A DNA stretch of 64,000 bases from CAZGXI01 sp964529715 (GTDB lineage Bacteria; Chloroflexota; Anaerolineae; Aggregatilineales; Ch27): assembly GCA_964529715.1 (NCBI GenBank), contig CAZGXI010000001.1, forward strand, positions 62,001-126,000, read 5' to 3'. The translations under genes were made by a program, and so were the position numbers. This document shows, one piece after another, positions 42,832 through 51,767 of the stretch. How positions within the stretch are numbered: position 1 is the stretch's first letter; every line of letters starts with the position of its first letter. The notes beneath the pieces were generated by a model. It ran no database searches. It saw nothing but the letters and a program-made list of their open reading frames with translations, and was not told the origin of the DNA.

Positions 42832-44754
42832 TTACTTCTCCCAGAACGTGATCAGCGTCTCTAGGTAGTGCTCTGGCAGGCCGATGTCGTAGCGCCGCCC
42901 ATCGATCAGCAGCCCCAGGAATCCATCCTCCTGACGCAGCCGGTCCAGCGCGGAGGTCAACTGGAACTCGCCCCGCTCGCGCACGTTATTCTTGATGTGC
43001 TCTTCCAGATAATCAAAAATCTGCGGCTTGATGATGTACTGCCCGAACACGGTCAGGTAATTGCCTTCTGGCAGACCTGGCACACGCAGGTTGGAACGGG
43101 CGTAATCGACCGTCGGCTTCTCGGCAAACTCGGTGATGCTCAACAGGGTGTTGCCTTCCAGCCAGGTTCCCGTCGCGGTGCCAAAGCTGGCAAGCTGCTC
43201 TTCAGGCGTGCAACGCAGCCCGACCACACTGATCCCATGCGCATTATAGGCATCGACCAACTGTCTGGCGCAGGAGCGCGGGCTGTCGGAGCGGTAGAGA
43301 TGATCGCCCAACATCAACAGGAACGGTTCGTTGCCTACCGCTTCACGCGCGCAGTAGATGGCGTGGCCGAAACCCTCCTGCAAATCCTGCGTCACGAATG
43401 TCACCTTCTGCCCCATTTCCAGGATGCGCCGCGAATATTCCTGGAAGTGACGCGGCAGCTTGTTGTAATTCTCAATGGACACCTGCGTGTTGAAAAACGC
43501 GCGGAAATCGTCCAGGTCGGCCTTCTGCACAATGATGATCACTTCATCCAGCCCGGCTTCCAGCGCCTCCTCGACGATCAACAGGATGGCCGGCTTGGCG
43601 ATCCCATCCCGGTCAATAATGGGGAACAACTCTTTCTTGGTCGCTTTGGTCGCCGGGAAGAGGCGCGTGCCGAAGCCGGCGGCGGGGATCACGGCCTTGC
43701 GCACCTTCGTGCCGGGACGGATGGTCAGCTTGAGGCACGACATGCCCAGGTCGCGCTCGATGATCTCGATCACGGCCTGCTGGTCGGCTTCGCTGCGGGC
43801 GATGAACTGTGCCGTGCCGTCGCCCTGCGAGCCGACGCCTTTGCCACCCCAGATATGCGGTTTGAGCGGCTCGTAGTTCAAGACCCGGTGCAACACCGGC
43901 GCAGTCAGTTCTTCCGGACAGGCCGGCGTGGCATAGCGGTCGAAGAACGCCTGCGCCTCGACCATTAGCTCACCAAGCCGCTGCCCATCCCCTGCCCGAA
44001 GCGCCTCGATGGCCTGCTGAATGATACGCTTGTTGATCGGCCCCAAAAGTTCCTGTACCCCGCGTTCGACCTCGTTGTCGGCAAAGGGATAGGCGCGGTT
44101 GAGGCGGGCCAGGATTTCCATCGTGTCTTTCTGCGCGTTCAGGTCCACGATGACCCAATACAGTTCCCCGCCAGGGCGCAGTTCGGTCGTCTCCAGATAT
44201 TCGCCGTCGAAGGTCATCAGCACCGGACGATCTCCGAAAGCGCAGCCCTGATCCATACGCCCACAGCGCGAAGGCGTCATGATCTCGCCCTGGTAGGCCA
44301 GTTCCATCTCGCCGCGAATGGTCGTCTTGAGGTCATACACGCGGTTGAAGGCGCGCGCCGTCAACACGCAGATCGCCGCGCTAGACGACAAGCCTTTCTT
44401 CATCGGCAGGTCAGTTTTGTAGTTGTCGATCACCAGGCCGCGCACGTGGTAGCGCGTCAGCACCTGGTAGGCCACGCCCGCAATGTAGCTCCAAAAGCCG
44501 CCCTTCTGCGCTTCGGCCAGCAACGCCTTTGGCTCCATCGGAATCTCGTAAGGCCCTAGCCGCTCCCCCTCCGGCGAGGTGGAAGACAGAATCAGCGAGG
44601 TGGGGTGCGGCTCGACCTCGGCGTAGATGCCCTGGTTCGTGCCGCAGATCAGGGCAAACCCTTTCTCAATATCGGCGTTGATGCGCCGGTAGCCCCCGGC
44701 CCAGTCGGAATGCTCGCCGAACAGACACATGCGCCCCGGAACAAAGATTTTCAA
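42832..44754 (-). CDS. fusion: GHMP sugar kinase + GalU-like nucleotidyltransferase
   Basis: 640 residues from a TTG start with AAGGAG 8 bases upstream. Residues 1-345 are a GHMP kinase: PGRMCLFGEHSDW at 6-18, LPMKKGLSSSAA at 116-127 and a glycine-rich GGKGVGSQGDG near 303-313. Residues from about 352 are a sugar-1-phosphate nucleotidyltransferase with PAAGFGTRLFPATKATKKELFP at 357-378, and LMLGDHLY and EFAEKPTV further on. The kinase would make a sugar 1-phosphate and the second domain would turn it into a UDP- or dTDP-sugar, a one-chain salvage route. The order is opposite to the fucose enzyme FKP. Substrate (galactose, glucuronate or other) is not fixed by the sequence. Confidence 0.88.
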   Translation of the reverse strand: MKIFVPGRMCLFGEHSDWAGGYRRINADIEKGFALICGTNQGIYAEVEPHPTSLILSSTSPEGERLGPYEIPMEPKALLAEAQKGGFWSYIAGVAYQVLTRYHVRGLVIDNYKTDLPMKKGLSSSAAICVLTARAFNRVYDLKTTIRGEMELAYQGEIMTPSRCGRMDQGCAFGDRPVLMTFDGEYLETTELRPGGELYWVIVDLNAQKDTMEILARLNRAYPFADNEVERGVQELLGPINKRIIQQAIEALRAGDGQRLGELMVEAQAFFDRYATPACPEELTAPVLHRVLNYEPLKPHIWGGKGVGSQGDGTAQFIARSEADQQAVIEIIERDLGMSCLKLTIRPGTKVRKAVIPAAGFGTRLFPATKATKKELFPIIDRDGIAKPAILLIVEEALEAGLDEVIIIVQKADLDDFRAFFNTQVSIENYNKLPRHFQEYSRRILEMGQKVTFVTQDLQEGFGHAIYCAREAVGNEPFLLMLGDHLYRSDSPRSCARQLVDAYNAHGISVVGLRCTPEEQLASFGTATGTWLEGNTLLSITEFAEKPTVDYARSNLRVPGLPEGNYLTVFGQYIIKPQIFDYLEEHIKNNVRERGEFQLTSALDRLRQEDGFLGLLIDGRRYDIGLPEHYLETLITFWEK

Positions 44755-44794
44755 GGCCAGACTCCTTTATCCTTGCGAGAAACCGTTGAGCGTC

Positions 44795-45787
44795 CTAATG
44801 CTCTCCGTTCCACCACCACGACACCCAGGCATCCACAAAGCCCAGCTTCGGCCAGAAGCGGCTGCTGATGGGATTGGTCGGCGCGTAATTGACGAACAAC
44901 CCGCCCACCTCCCGTTCGACGAACCACTGCCACGCCGCGCGGAACATGGCCGCCCCCACGCCGCGCCGCCGCTGATCGCCGCGCACGGCCACTTCGAGAA
45001 TGTCGCCGTAGCGCCCGCGCTCGAAGAACGCCGGGCGGAACGCCGGGTCCTGGTAACTGAGCGCAACCCCGAAGAAGCCGATCACCTCGCCGCCGCGCTC
45101 TGCCACCAGCAGCGCGCTGTTGAAGCCGTCGCCCATGAGCTGCTGCGCCTGCTGCTGGCATTGCTCCGGCAGCCAGGGCGTGATCTGGATGGCGGGCTGG
45201 TGTGCAGCGTGGAAGCGCCAGGATTCGGCCATAATCGCGGCAACGGCAGAAGTATCTTCCCAATCGGCCAGGCGCACCGTCACGCCTGCCGCTGCCGGAG
45301 CTTGAGGCATGGGATCGACAGGCCGATGAGCGATAACGTGGTAGGGCGAAAAACCCGCCGCCCTAAGCGCCGCCGCCCATTCTTCCTCGCAGACCGGAAA
45401 AGTCAGCATTCGCCCCGGCACGCGGAACGCCCCCCGCCACCCGGCAGTGCATTCCAGGCATGTCTCCAGCGCGGCGTGCGGCTCGATGCCGTTCACCAGG
45501 ATCAGGCGCAGACGCACATACTGGCGCGGGAACACGTTGGCGAAGGGGCTGTCCTCGCCCCATACCTCACGCAACACCCCGACTGCCCCTATCGGACGCG
45601 CGCCATCCTGCACCAGCCAGCACATGCCGCCGTCGGGAAAAATAACCCAGCGTGGCAGAGTCAGCGTGCGCGGCAAACGCGCGTCGTGCGTGCGCCAATG
45701 CGCCGCCTGCGCGCGCGCGGCAGCCTGGATCGCGGACAAGTCAGACAAAACCGCTTCCCGTGTCGAGAACTTAAGACGTTCAATCAT
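44795..45787 (-). CDS. tandem GNAT-family N-acetyltransferase
   Basis: 330 residues starting MIERLKFSTREAV. The C-terminal GNAT has DILEVAVRGDQRRRGVGAAMF, the RxxGxG acetyl-CoA loop, and FVNYAPTNPISSRFWPKLGF. The N-terminal half (LVQDGARPIGAVGVL, FPRQYVRLRLILVNG) looks like a degenerate second GNAT. It lies 40 bases before the kinase/nucleotidyltransferase gene on the same strand, so it may act on the same sugar, but this is inference. No clear Shine-Dalgarno sequence. Confidence 0.82.
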   Translation of the reverse strand: MIERLKFSTREAVLSDLSAIQAAARAQAAHWRTHDARLPRTLTLPRWVIFPDGGMCWLVQDGARPIGAVGVLREVWGEDSPFANVFPRQYVRLRLILVNGIEPHAALETCLECTAGWRGAFRVPGRMLTFPVCEEEWAAALRAAGFSPYHVIAHRPVDPMPQAPAAAGVTVRLADWEDTSAVAAIMAESWRFHAAHQPAIQITPWLPEQCQQQAQQLMGDGFNSALLVAERGGEVIGFFGVALSYQDPAFRPAFFERGRYGDILEVAVRGDQRRRGVGAAMFRAAWQWFVEREVGGLFVNYAPTNPISSRFWPKLGFVDAWVSWWWNGEH

Positions 45788-45909
45788 GCAGTGAATTTGG
45801 CTCGATTCTTTCCACCGGATTATACACCTATCGCCCGTTTGCTCCCCACTGCCGGATCGGGTAAAGTGCAGTTTGCCATGCGACCTGATCCCCTGGCAAG
45901 CAAGCACTC

Positions 45910-47490
45910 ATGACCCGATTCGCTCAACAATGCCTCTTCGCCGCCGTGACGCTCCTGTTGTTGGTGGAAGCGCAAACATCCATCCCGGCCCGCGCGCAGG
46001 GGCCATGCGGCGCAGTGGACGGGATCGATTTTCCCATCGACACGACGCTGTTCCAGATCGTGCAAGGCTACGCTGTGCCGTCCTCCCGGCACGATGGACG
46101 CTTTCACACCGGCGAGGATTGGGCCGGCGCGCAGGACGCGACCTACGGCACGCCTGTGCAGGCCATCGCACGTGGGCGGGTGACGTACTCCGCGCCGGGC
46201 GGCTGGGGACGCGACCGAGGCGTGGTCATCATCGAACACCGGATGCCAGACGGTTCGCTCTGGTACAGCATGTACGGCCACATGGAGGAATCCCCAACCA
46301 TCCTGTTCCCGCCCGTGTACACCTGCATCGAGCGCGGGGACGTGATCGGCGTGGTGGGGCGCGTGCGCCCCGCGCCGCACCTGCACCTGGAAATCCGCAA
46401 CTTCGGCCCGGAATCGCCCGGCGCGGGCTATACCTTCACCAACCCGACGGCGCAAGGCCTGCGCAACCCATCGAAGTTTATCCTCAACTGGCAGGCGTGG
46501 CTGCATCCCAGTTACCGCTGGCACACCGACCTCGCCGACGAGGGCGGCGCGCACGCCGACGTCCTGCGCCCGGATGGATCGCTGCTGGCGCTCGACGCCG
46601 GGCGGCTGCTGGCGCTGCATCCCAACGGCGGCGTGCTGTGGCGGTATCCCCTGGACGCCGCGCTGAACCCGATCGGCATGATCTCCTACGGCGAAACCAT
46701 CCTGGTGGCCGGGGCAGACGGCGCGCTGCAATGGTGGAGCGCGGCAGGGAACGGCCTGGTGGAAACGTGGCAGCTTCCGCACGCCCTGGACGGGCCGCCG
46801 CTGCTGTGGAACGACCTGCTGATCGCGCCCACGCCGGACGGCGCGCTGATCGCTTACGGGCCGGACCGCGCCGAACGCTGGCGCGCGCCTGCGCCACCGG
46901 ACGCCCAGGTTCACGCAACGCCGCGCCTGCTGGCGGCCCTATCCCCGCGCGGCGACCTGACGCTGATCGGGCCGCAGGGCAACGTGATCGGGCAGGCAGC
47001 GCCGAGCGCAGCAGGCGATCTCGCCCCCGCGCCGGACGGCGGCTTCTACCTGCGCGGTCCTGCTGACCTGTGGCATCTCTCGCCAGAAGGCGCCTGGACG
47101 AAACTGGGTGTCGCGCCGGCGGTCCAGGCGGGCGAAAGCATCCTGTTCAGCCTGCCAGATGGCCGCTTCTACCTTTACGGCGGCGGGCCGGACCACGTCC
47201 TCTACGCCTACGGGCCGGACGGATCGCTACGGTGGGCCGTGCCGTTGACGGAGCTGCAAGGCAAACCGACCGTCTTCAGCGACGGCAGGGTACTGCTGCT
47301 GGCCGATGGCTACGGGCGTGTCCGGCTGGTCGGGACAGACAGCGGCGCGCTATGTAGTGCGATCCGGCTCTGGGGCTGGCGGGCCTCGACTGCCTGGGTC
47401 GGGCTGGGCGCGGATGGCATCCTGCGCCTGCACGTGGCCGATCAGATCATCGGGCTGGACTGGGCGGCACTCTCAGCGGGGTGCCAGTAA
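45910..47490 (+). CDS. secreted M23-family metallopeptidase with beta-propeller domain
   Basis: 526 residues. A signal peptide spans 8-29. Residues 45-165 form the M23 domain with the zinc ligands H66 and D70 (FHTGEDW) and H157/H159 (PHLHLEI), so it should cleave peptidoglycan cross-bridges. From about residue 215 to the end are PQQ-like blades (LALDAGRLLALHPNGGVLWRY, LYAYGPDGSLRWAVPL). The propeller may place the peptidase on the cell surface. It precedes a paralogue that overlaps its stop. Confidence 0.88.
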   Translation: MTRFAQQCLFAAVTLLLLVEAQTSIPARAQGPCGAVDGIDFPIDTTLFQIVQGYAVPSSRHDGRFHTGEDWAGAQDATYGTPVQAIARGRVTYSAPGGWGRDRGVVIIEHRMPDGSLWYSMYGHMEESPTILFPPVYTCIERGDVIGVVGRVRPAPHLHLEIRNFGPESPGAGYTFTNPTAQGLRNPSKFILNWQAWLHPSYRWHTDLADEGGAHADVLRPDGSLLALDAGRLLALHPNGGVLWRYPLDAALNPIGMISYGETILVAGADGALQWWSAAGNGLVETWQLPHALDGPPLLWNDLLIAPTPDGALIAYGPDRAERWRAPAPPDAQVHATPRLLAALSPRGDLTLIGPQGNVIGQAAPSAAGDLAPAPDGGFYLRGPADLWHLSPEGAWTKLGVAPAVQAGESILFSLPDGRFYLYGGGPDHVLYAYGPDGSLRWAVPLTELQGKPTVFSDGRVLLLADGYGRVRLVGTDSGALCSAIRLWGWRASTAWVGLGADGILRLHVADQIIGLDWAALSAGCQ

Positions 47491-49214
47491 TGAGTCGAGA
47501 GATGAGAAACAGCAAGCGAGCCAACGCCAGGGACTCAAGTCCCTGCATGGGCAGCGAGTTCAATCCCCGGCGGTTCAACAGCCGCCGAACCAGCGCCGCC
47601 ATCCGAATCCTGCTGCTGGCGCTCTTCCTGGTTTCATTCACCCCACCCTCCCCCGCCGCGTCCCAGGCATGGGCCGACTGTGGCGTCGTCGATGAAATCC
47701 GTTACCCCATCGACGGGATCGACGAGACGCGCGGCGACGATTTCGGCGTCTACCGGGCGCGCTTCGGCGGGTTACATACCGGCGTAGATGTGGCCTTCTA
47801 CCGCGACGGCGACCCGGTATACGCTGCCGCACGGGGCCGCGTGACATACTCCGATCCGGCCGGTTGGGATACCGAAAAGGGTGTGGTCGTGGTCGAGCAC
47901 ACCTTCCCCAGCGGCGAGGTGTTCTACACCGTTTACGGCCACATGGAAATGGCGAACAACTACTTTTTCCCCGCCGTCGGCCAGTGTGTGACGCCGGACA
48001 GCATCCTCGGCGCGGTCGGGCGGCCATCCCTCAGCGCGCCGCACCTGCATTTCGAGGTTCGCTCCTTCAATCCAGACGACGGCGGCCCCGGTTACTGGCC
48101 AACGAACCCGGCGGAAGCAGGCTGGCTGCACCCGTTGGAGTTCGTCCGGCTGTGGCAAGCCCGACTGGCGAACCCGGCAGCTTACGTGAGCCACGTCACG
48201 GCGCTGCGCCCACCGAGTGTGCCGCCGCTGGTCATGCGCGACGGCGGGTTGATCGTGGCCGACGGCGCGATCATGGAGGGCGTTGATCCTGCCGGGCGGC
48301 TGCGCTGGCGGCTGGAACTGGCGGATCGCGTGGTCGGCATGGTCGGGTTGGATGGGGACCGCGCCCTGGTCCGCACCGCCGACAACCGCGTGCTGGTGCT
48401 GAACGGCGGGCGCTATGAGGCCGCCTGGACGCCGGGCCTGGCGCTATCTGGCACGCCGCTGCGTATTGGGGAGGCCGTCGCCTTTCTGACGACCGACAAC
48501 GCCCTGGCCGCTTACACACCGCAGGGCGCACTGCTGTGGGTCACGCCACCGCTGGGCGACCGGATCACGCAGGCGGTCGTATCTCCCGCCGGGGACCGCA
48601 TCGCCGTCGGCACGCGCCCGCTGCAAAGCGACCCCACCCCGACATGGCGCGTGATCGACGCCCTGGGGCAGATGCTCTACCAGGTCGCCCCGGCCCAGGC
48701 GCCGCTGGCCGCGTTCGGGCCGCAAGGCGACTATTACCTGCTGGACGGCGCGACTCTATACCACATCGACGCGGACTTCACGCCGACGCCACTGACCCGC
48801 CTGCCTACCACCGCCGCGCGCAGCGCCGCCATGATTGCCGATTCCACCGGCAATATCTACGTCTTTCCGGCCAGAGACGGGAGCCTTTACGCCTACGATC
48901 CGTCCGGCGTATTGCGCTGGCAGACTGACCTGCCCGGCCCGCACGTCCAGCCGCCGCTGCTGGCAACAGAGTCGAACTGCCTGCTCTACGCGCTGGGAAC
49001 GGACGGCGCGCTCCAGGTTTTCCGCGCTGCCGATGGCGCGCTGCTGGGACAGACGTCCCTCTACACCGGCGGCGCGAACGGCCACCCCACCGCCCGCCTG
49101 CTGGACGTGTTGCCCGGTGGACAGGTGCGCTTCGGCGCGGGCTATCTCACCGCCCTCACCCTGAACGGTTACGCCCTGGCCGGCGTCGATCCGGGGACAT
49201 GTGCACGTCCTTGA
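47490..49214 (+). CDS. secreted M23-family metallopeptidase with beta-propeller domain (paralogue)
   Basis: 574 residues from an ATG at 47490 that overlaps the previous stop (TAATG). The M23 ligands are H96 and D100 (LHTGVDV) and H185/H187 (PHLHFEV). A propeller of the same kind follows (LLWVTPPLGDRI, LYAYDPSGVLRWQTDL). The first 35 residues before the signal anchor are unusual: the DNA there contains palindromic repeats at 47528-47545 and 47568-47587, so the N-terminus is partly repeat-derived. A shorter start such as Met20 (GSEFNPRR) is possible. Confidence 0.86.
   Translation: MSREMRNSKRANARDSSPCMGSEFNPRRFNSRRTSAAIRILLLALFLVSFTPPSPAASQAWADCGVVDEIRYPIDGIDETRGDDFGVYRARFGGLHTGVDVAFYRDGDPVYAAARGRVTYSDPAGWDTEKGVVVVEHTFPSGEVFYTVYGHMEMANNYFFPAVGQCVTPDSILGAVGRPSLSAPHLHFEVRSFNPDDGGPGYWPTNPAEAGWLHPLEFVRLWQARLANPAAYVSHVTALRPPSVPPLVMRDGGLIVADGAIMEGVDPAGRLRWRLELADRVVGMVGLDGDRALVRTADNRVLVLNGGRYEAAWTPGLALSGTPLRIGEAVAFLTTDNALAAYTPQGALLWVTPPLGDRITQAVVSPAGDRIAVGTRPLQSDPTPTWRVIDALGQMLYQVAPAQAPLAAFGPQGDYYLLDGATLYHIDADFTPTPLTRLPTTAARSAAMIADSTGNIYVFPARDGSLYAYDPSGVLRWQTDLPGPHVQPPLLATESNCLLYALGTDGALQVFRAADGALLGQTSLYTGGANGHPTARLLDVLPGGQVRFGAGYLTALTLNGYALAGVDPGTCARP
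47528..47545. repeat. palindromic repeat in coding N-terminus
   Basis: CAGGGACTCAAGTCCCTG: an 8-base perfect inverted repeat with CA as loop, matching 15 of 18 bases at 34529-34546. Confidence 0.6.
47568..47587. repeat. palindromic repeat in coding N-terminus
   Basis: CGGCGG and CCGCCG separated by 8 bases, immediately after the previous repeat; resembles the repeat at 25351-25369. Confidence 0.5.
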
Positions 49215-49224
49215 CCGATTCCCC

Positions 49225-49965
49225 TTACAGCGCCAGCGCGACCGGGACGGCAGTGACAATGAGCGCCTGCGCCAGGATATACGTCGCCCAGATCACATCC
49301 CCCATATAGGAAAAACGCCTGTCTGCGAAGATGCGCGCCGCAATCAGCGCATCCGAGAGCAGAAATGAAAGCGCGCCAACAGCCAACGGCAGAAACGCCC
49401 CCTGCTGAAAAGCCAGTCCCAACGCGAACCCGGCCATGCTCGCCAGAAACAGCGCATAGCCCAGAGCAGCGTACTGCATCACATCTCCGCCGGGTTTGCG
49501 GATCAGGGTGAACCACAACACCAGGGCGATACCCCATGTCAGGACCAGCGCCAGGGCGTAGCGGCTCAGGTCGTGCAGGCCGAAGTGCATGGCGATCTCA
49601 CGGAAGCCCAGCATGTAGAAGACATGCCCGGCGGCAAAGGCCAGCATCCCGAACAGGACGTGATTCTCCTGCTTGAACACGTTCGCCATGAAGAGATCGC
49701 CCAGGAATCCCAGCGCCATGCCGACGGCAACCAACGCGCCCAATGTGGCGAGCGGTGTATCGCGCGCGGCGGTCAGCCACACGATGACTGCCAGGGCGAT
49801 CAGGAGGACCGACTGCGGCAGTTCGGTGATCTTGGGCATCCGCCCCAGGCGCTCGGTGTTGTAGCGGTTAAAGGCCAGGCCGCCGATCAGCAACGCCGCC
49901 ACACCGATCAGCAGCAGTTGGCAAATGGTTGCCCAGGGAGCAGGAACGGCAGTAAAAGCGAACAT
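49225..49965 (-). CDS. YhhN-family membrane protein (lysoplasmalogenase-like)
   Basis: 246 residues with about eight hydrophobic segments; the GFLGDLFMA and FLLSDALIA pairs, each with a conserved Asp inside a membrane segment, fit the YhhN/TMEM86 family of alkenyl-ether hydrolases. AAAGGA precedes the ATG at 49965. Convergent with the M23 genes. Plasmalogen substrates would need to exist in this organism for the known activity; not shown here. Confidence 0.83.
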   Translation of the reverse strand: MFAFTAVPAPWATICQLLLIGVAALLIGGLAFNRYNTERLGRMPKITELPQSVLLIALAVIVWLTAARDTPLATLGALVAVGMALGFLGDLFMANVFKQENHVLFGMLAFAAGHVFYMLGFREIAMHFGLHDLSRYALALVLTWGIALVLWFTLIRKPGGDVMQYAALGYALFLASMAGFALGLAFQQGAFLPLAVGALSFLLSDALIAARIFADRRFSYMGDVIWATYILAQALIVTAVPVALAL

Positions 49966-50165
49966 GGCAGGTCCTTTCAGCTTTTGCACAAAAACAGGCG
50001 CCGCGATTTTTTCCAGCTTAGTGGCGAAACGGGTCTCCCGACTACTGCCGTATGTCCGTATTTGGCAAGACGACTTCAACTCCACCGCCGCTCAGTGACG
50101 GATCAGCCATCGTCAACAGTCCGCCCGTGTGAGGTTCATCCCCCCGACTTTGGGAACATTTGCCA

Positions 50166-50194
50166 TTGGCCGATCCAGTTTTTGGCGCTATGCT
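50166..50194 (+). promoter_or_regulatory. candidate gdhA promoter
   Basis: TTGGCC (50166-50171), 17 bases, TATGCT (50189-50194), about 100 bases before the first glutamate dehydrogenase. Confidence 0.35.
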
Positions 50195-50297
50195 GTTTGT
50201 GTGAAGTGCCTGATCACGTCCTGTGTGATTTAGGACAGGTTGCACATACACCGGTCGGATACCTGATCGGGTGATCGTAAAGGAAAGAGGCAAATTG

Positions 50298-51569
50298 ATG
50301 ACTGCTGTCACTCCTGCCGCAGAGGCTACCAACCCCTTCCAGGTCGCGCTGCAACAGTTGGACCGTGCGTTGCGCTACCTGGAACTTCCCGAAGGGATCG
50401 CCGAGTTTTTGCGCCGCCCCAAGCGCGAAGTGTCCGTCAATTTCCCCGTGCGCATGGATAACGGCGACATCCGCATGTTCACCGGCTACCGCGTGCAACA
50501 CAGCACCGTGCGTGGCCCATCGAAGGGCGGCATCCGCTATCATCCCCAGGTGTCGATGGATGAAGTCCGCGCCCTGGCGATGTGGATGACCTGGAAGTGC
50601 TCGCTGATGAACCTGCCCTACGGCGGGGCCAAAGGCGGGGTGATTGTCGATCCGCGTGAACTCTCGCGCAGCGAAGTGGAACGCCTGACACGCCGCTTCA
50701 CCTACGAACTGACCCCCGTCATCGGGCCGGAAGGCGACATCCCCGCCCCGGATGTGAACACCGACGCCCAGATCATGGCCTGGATGATGGATACCTATTC
50801 GATGGTGATGGGCCACGCTGCCACCGGCGTGGTGACGGGCAAGCCGATCTCCATCGGCGGATCGCTGGGCCGCCGCGAGGCCACCGGGCGCGGCGTGATG
50901 CACACCACCCTGGCTGCACTCAAACACCTGGGCATTTCCCCAGACAGCGCGACGGTCGCGGTACAGGGCTTCGGCAATGTCGGCTCGGTGTCGGCCTATC
51001 TGCTTCAGGACGCGGGCGCGAAGGTCATCGCTGTCAGCGACGTGAGCGGCGGCCTGTATAACCCGAAGGGCCTGGAGGTGCGCGACGTGCTGGCCTACGC
51101 CGAGCGTAACGCTCGGCTGGTGGCAGGCTATCCGAAAGCCGAAGCGATCAGCAACGAGGAATTGCTGGCCCTGCAGTGCGACGTGTTGGTTCCGGCGGCG
51201 CTGGAAAACCAGATCACCGGCGCGAACGTGCACAATATCAAGGCGAAGGTCATCGCCGAAGGCGCCAACGGCCCCACCACGCCGGAAGCCGACGATGTGC
51301 TTTACGACCGGGGCGTGTTCGTCATTCCAGACATCCTGGCGAACGCCGGCGGCGTCACCGTTTCCTATCTGGAATGGGTGCAGGACCGTCAGGCGTTCTT
51401 CTGGGGCGAGGCCGAGGTCAACAATCAACTGGCCCGCATGATGCAGGAAAGTTTCGACGCCGTCTTGGAAACCTCCCAGAAAATGCGGGTGGACATGCGC
51501 ACGGCGGCGTACATCCTGGCGGTCGAGCGCGTGGCAGACATCATTCAACTGCGCGGGTTCTATCCGTAG
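50298..51569 (+). CDS. gdhA: glutamate dehydrogenase (Glu/Leu/Phe/Val family)
   Basis: About 423 residues. K112 in GGAKGG is the catalytic lysine and DIPAPDVNT supplies the catalytic Asp; AVQGFGNVGS is the NAD(P) Rossmann motif and GGVTVSYLEWVQ the substrate-binding serine region of glutamate-specific members. AAAGAGG lies 8 bases before the ATG. Interconverts glutamate and 2-oxoglutarate plus ammonia. It has its own terminator and is followed by a divergent paralogue. Confidence 0.95.
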   Translation: MTAVTPAAEATNPFQVALQQLDRALRYLELPEGIAEFLRRPKREVSVNFPVRMDNGDIRMFTGYRVQHSTVRGPSKGGIRYHPQVSMDEVRALAMWMTWKCSLMNLPYGGAKGGVIVDPRELSRSEVERLTRRFTYELTPVIGPEGDIPAPDVNTDAQIMAWMMDTYSMVMGHAATGVVTGKPISIGGSLGRREATGRGVMHTTLAALKHLGISPDSATVAVQGFGNVGSVSAYLLQDAGAKVIAVSDVSGGLYNPKGLEVRDVLAYAERNARLVAGYPKAEAISNEELLALQCDVLVPAALENQITGANVHNIKAKVIAEGANGPTTPEADDVLYDRGVFVIPDILANAGGVTVSYLEWVQDRQAFFWGEAEVNNQLARMMQESFDAVLETSQKMRVDMRTAAYILAVERVADIIQLRGFYP

Positions 51570-51643
51570 AAAGCGCCCCAGACGACGGCCACGTTTACGC
51601 GGCGAGTCGTCACAACTCACAAAAAGAAACTCCAAATTTGCCG

Positions 51644-51677
51644 AATACCGCTCCCTTGTGGGGCGGTATTTATTTTC
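51644..51677 (+). terminator. rho-independent terminator of the first gdh gene
   Basis: AATACCGC and GCGGTATT form an 8-base stem with an 11-base loop, followed by TATTTTC. Confidence 0.75.
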
Positions 51678-51767
51678 AACGGTGACACTCCTGGTCTCCA
51701 TTCCATTCCACATCCCTGCCCAGACCTGTATTGATCCCCGCTCAGACCTATGCCAATGGAGGAAAAC

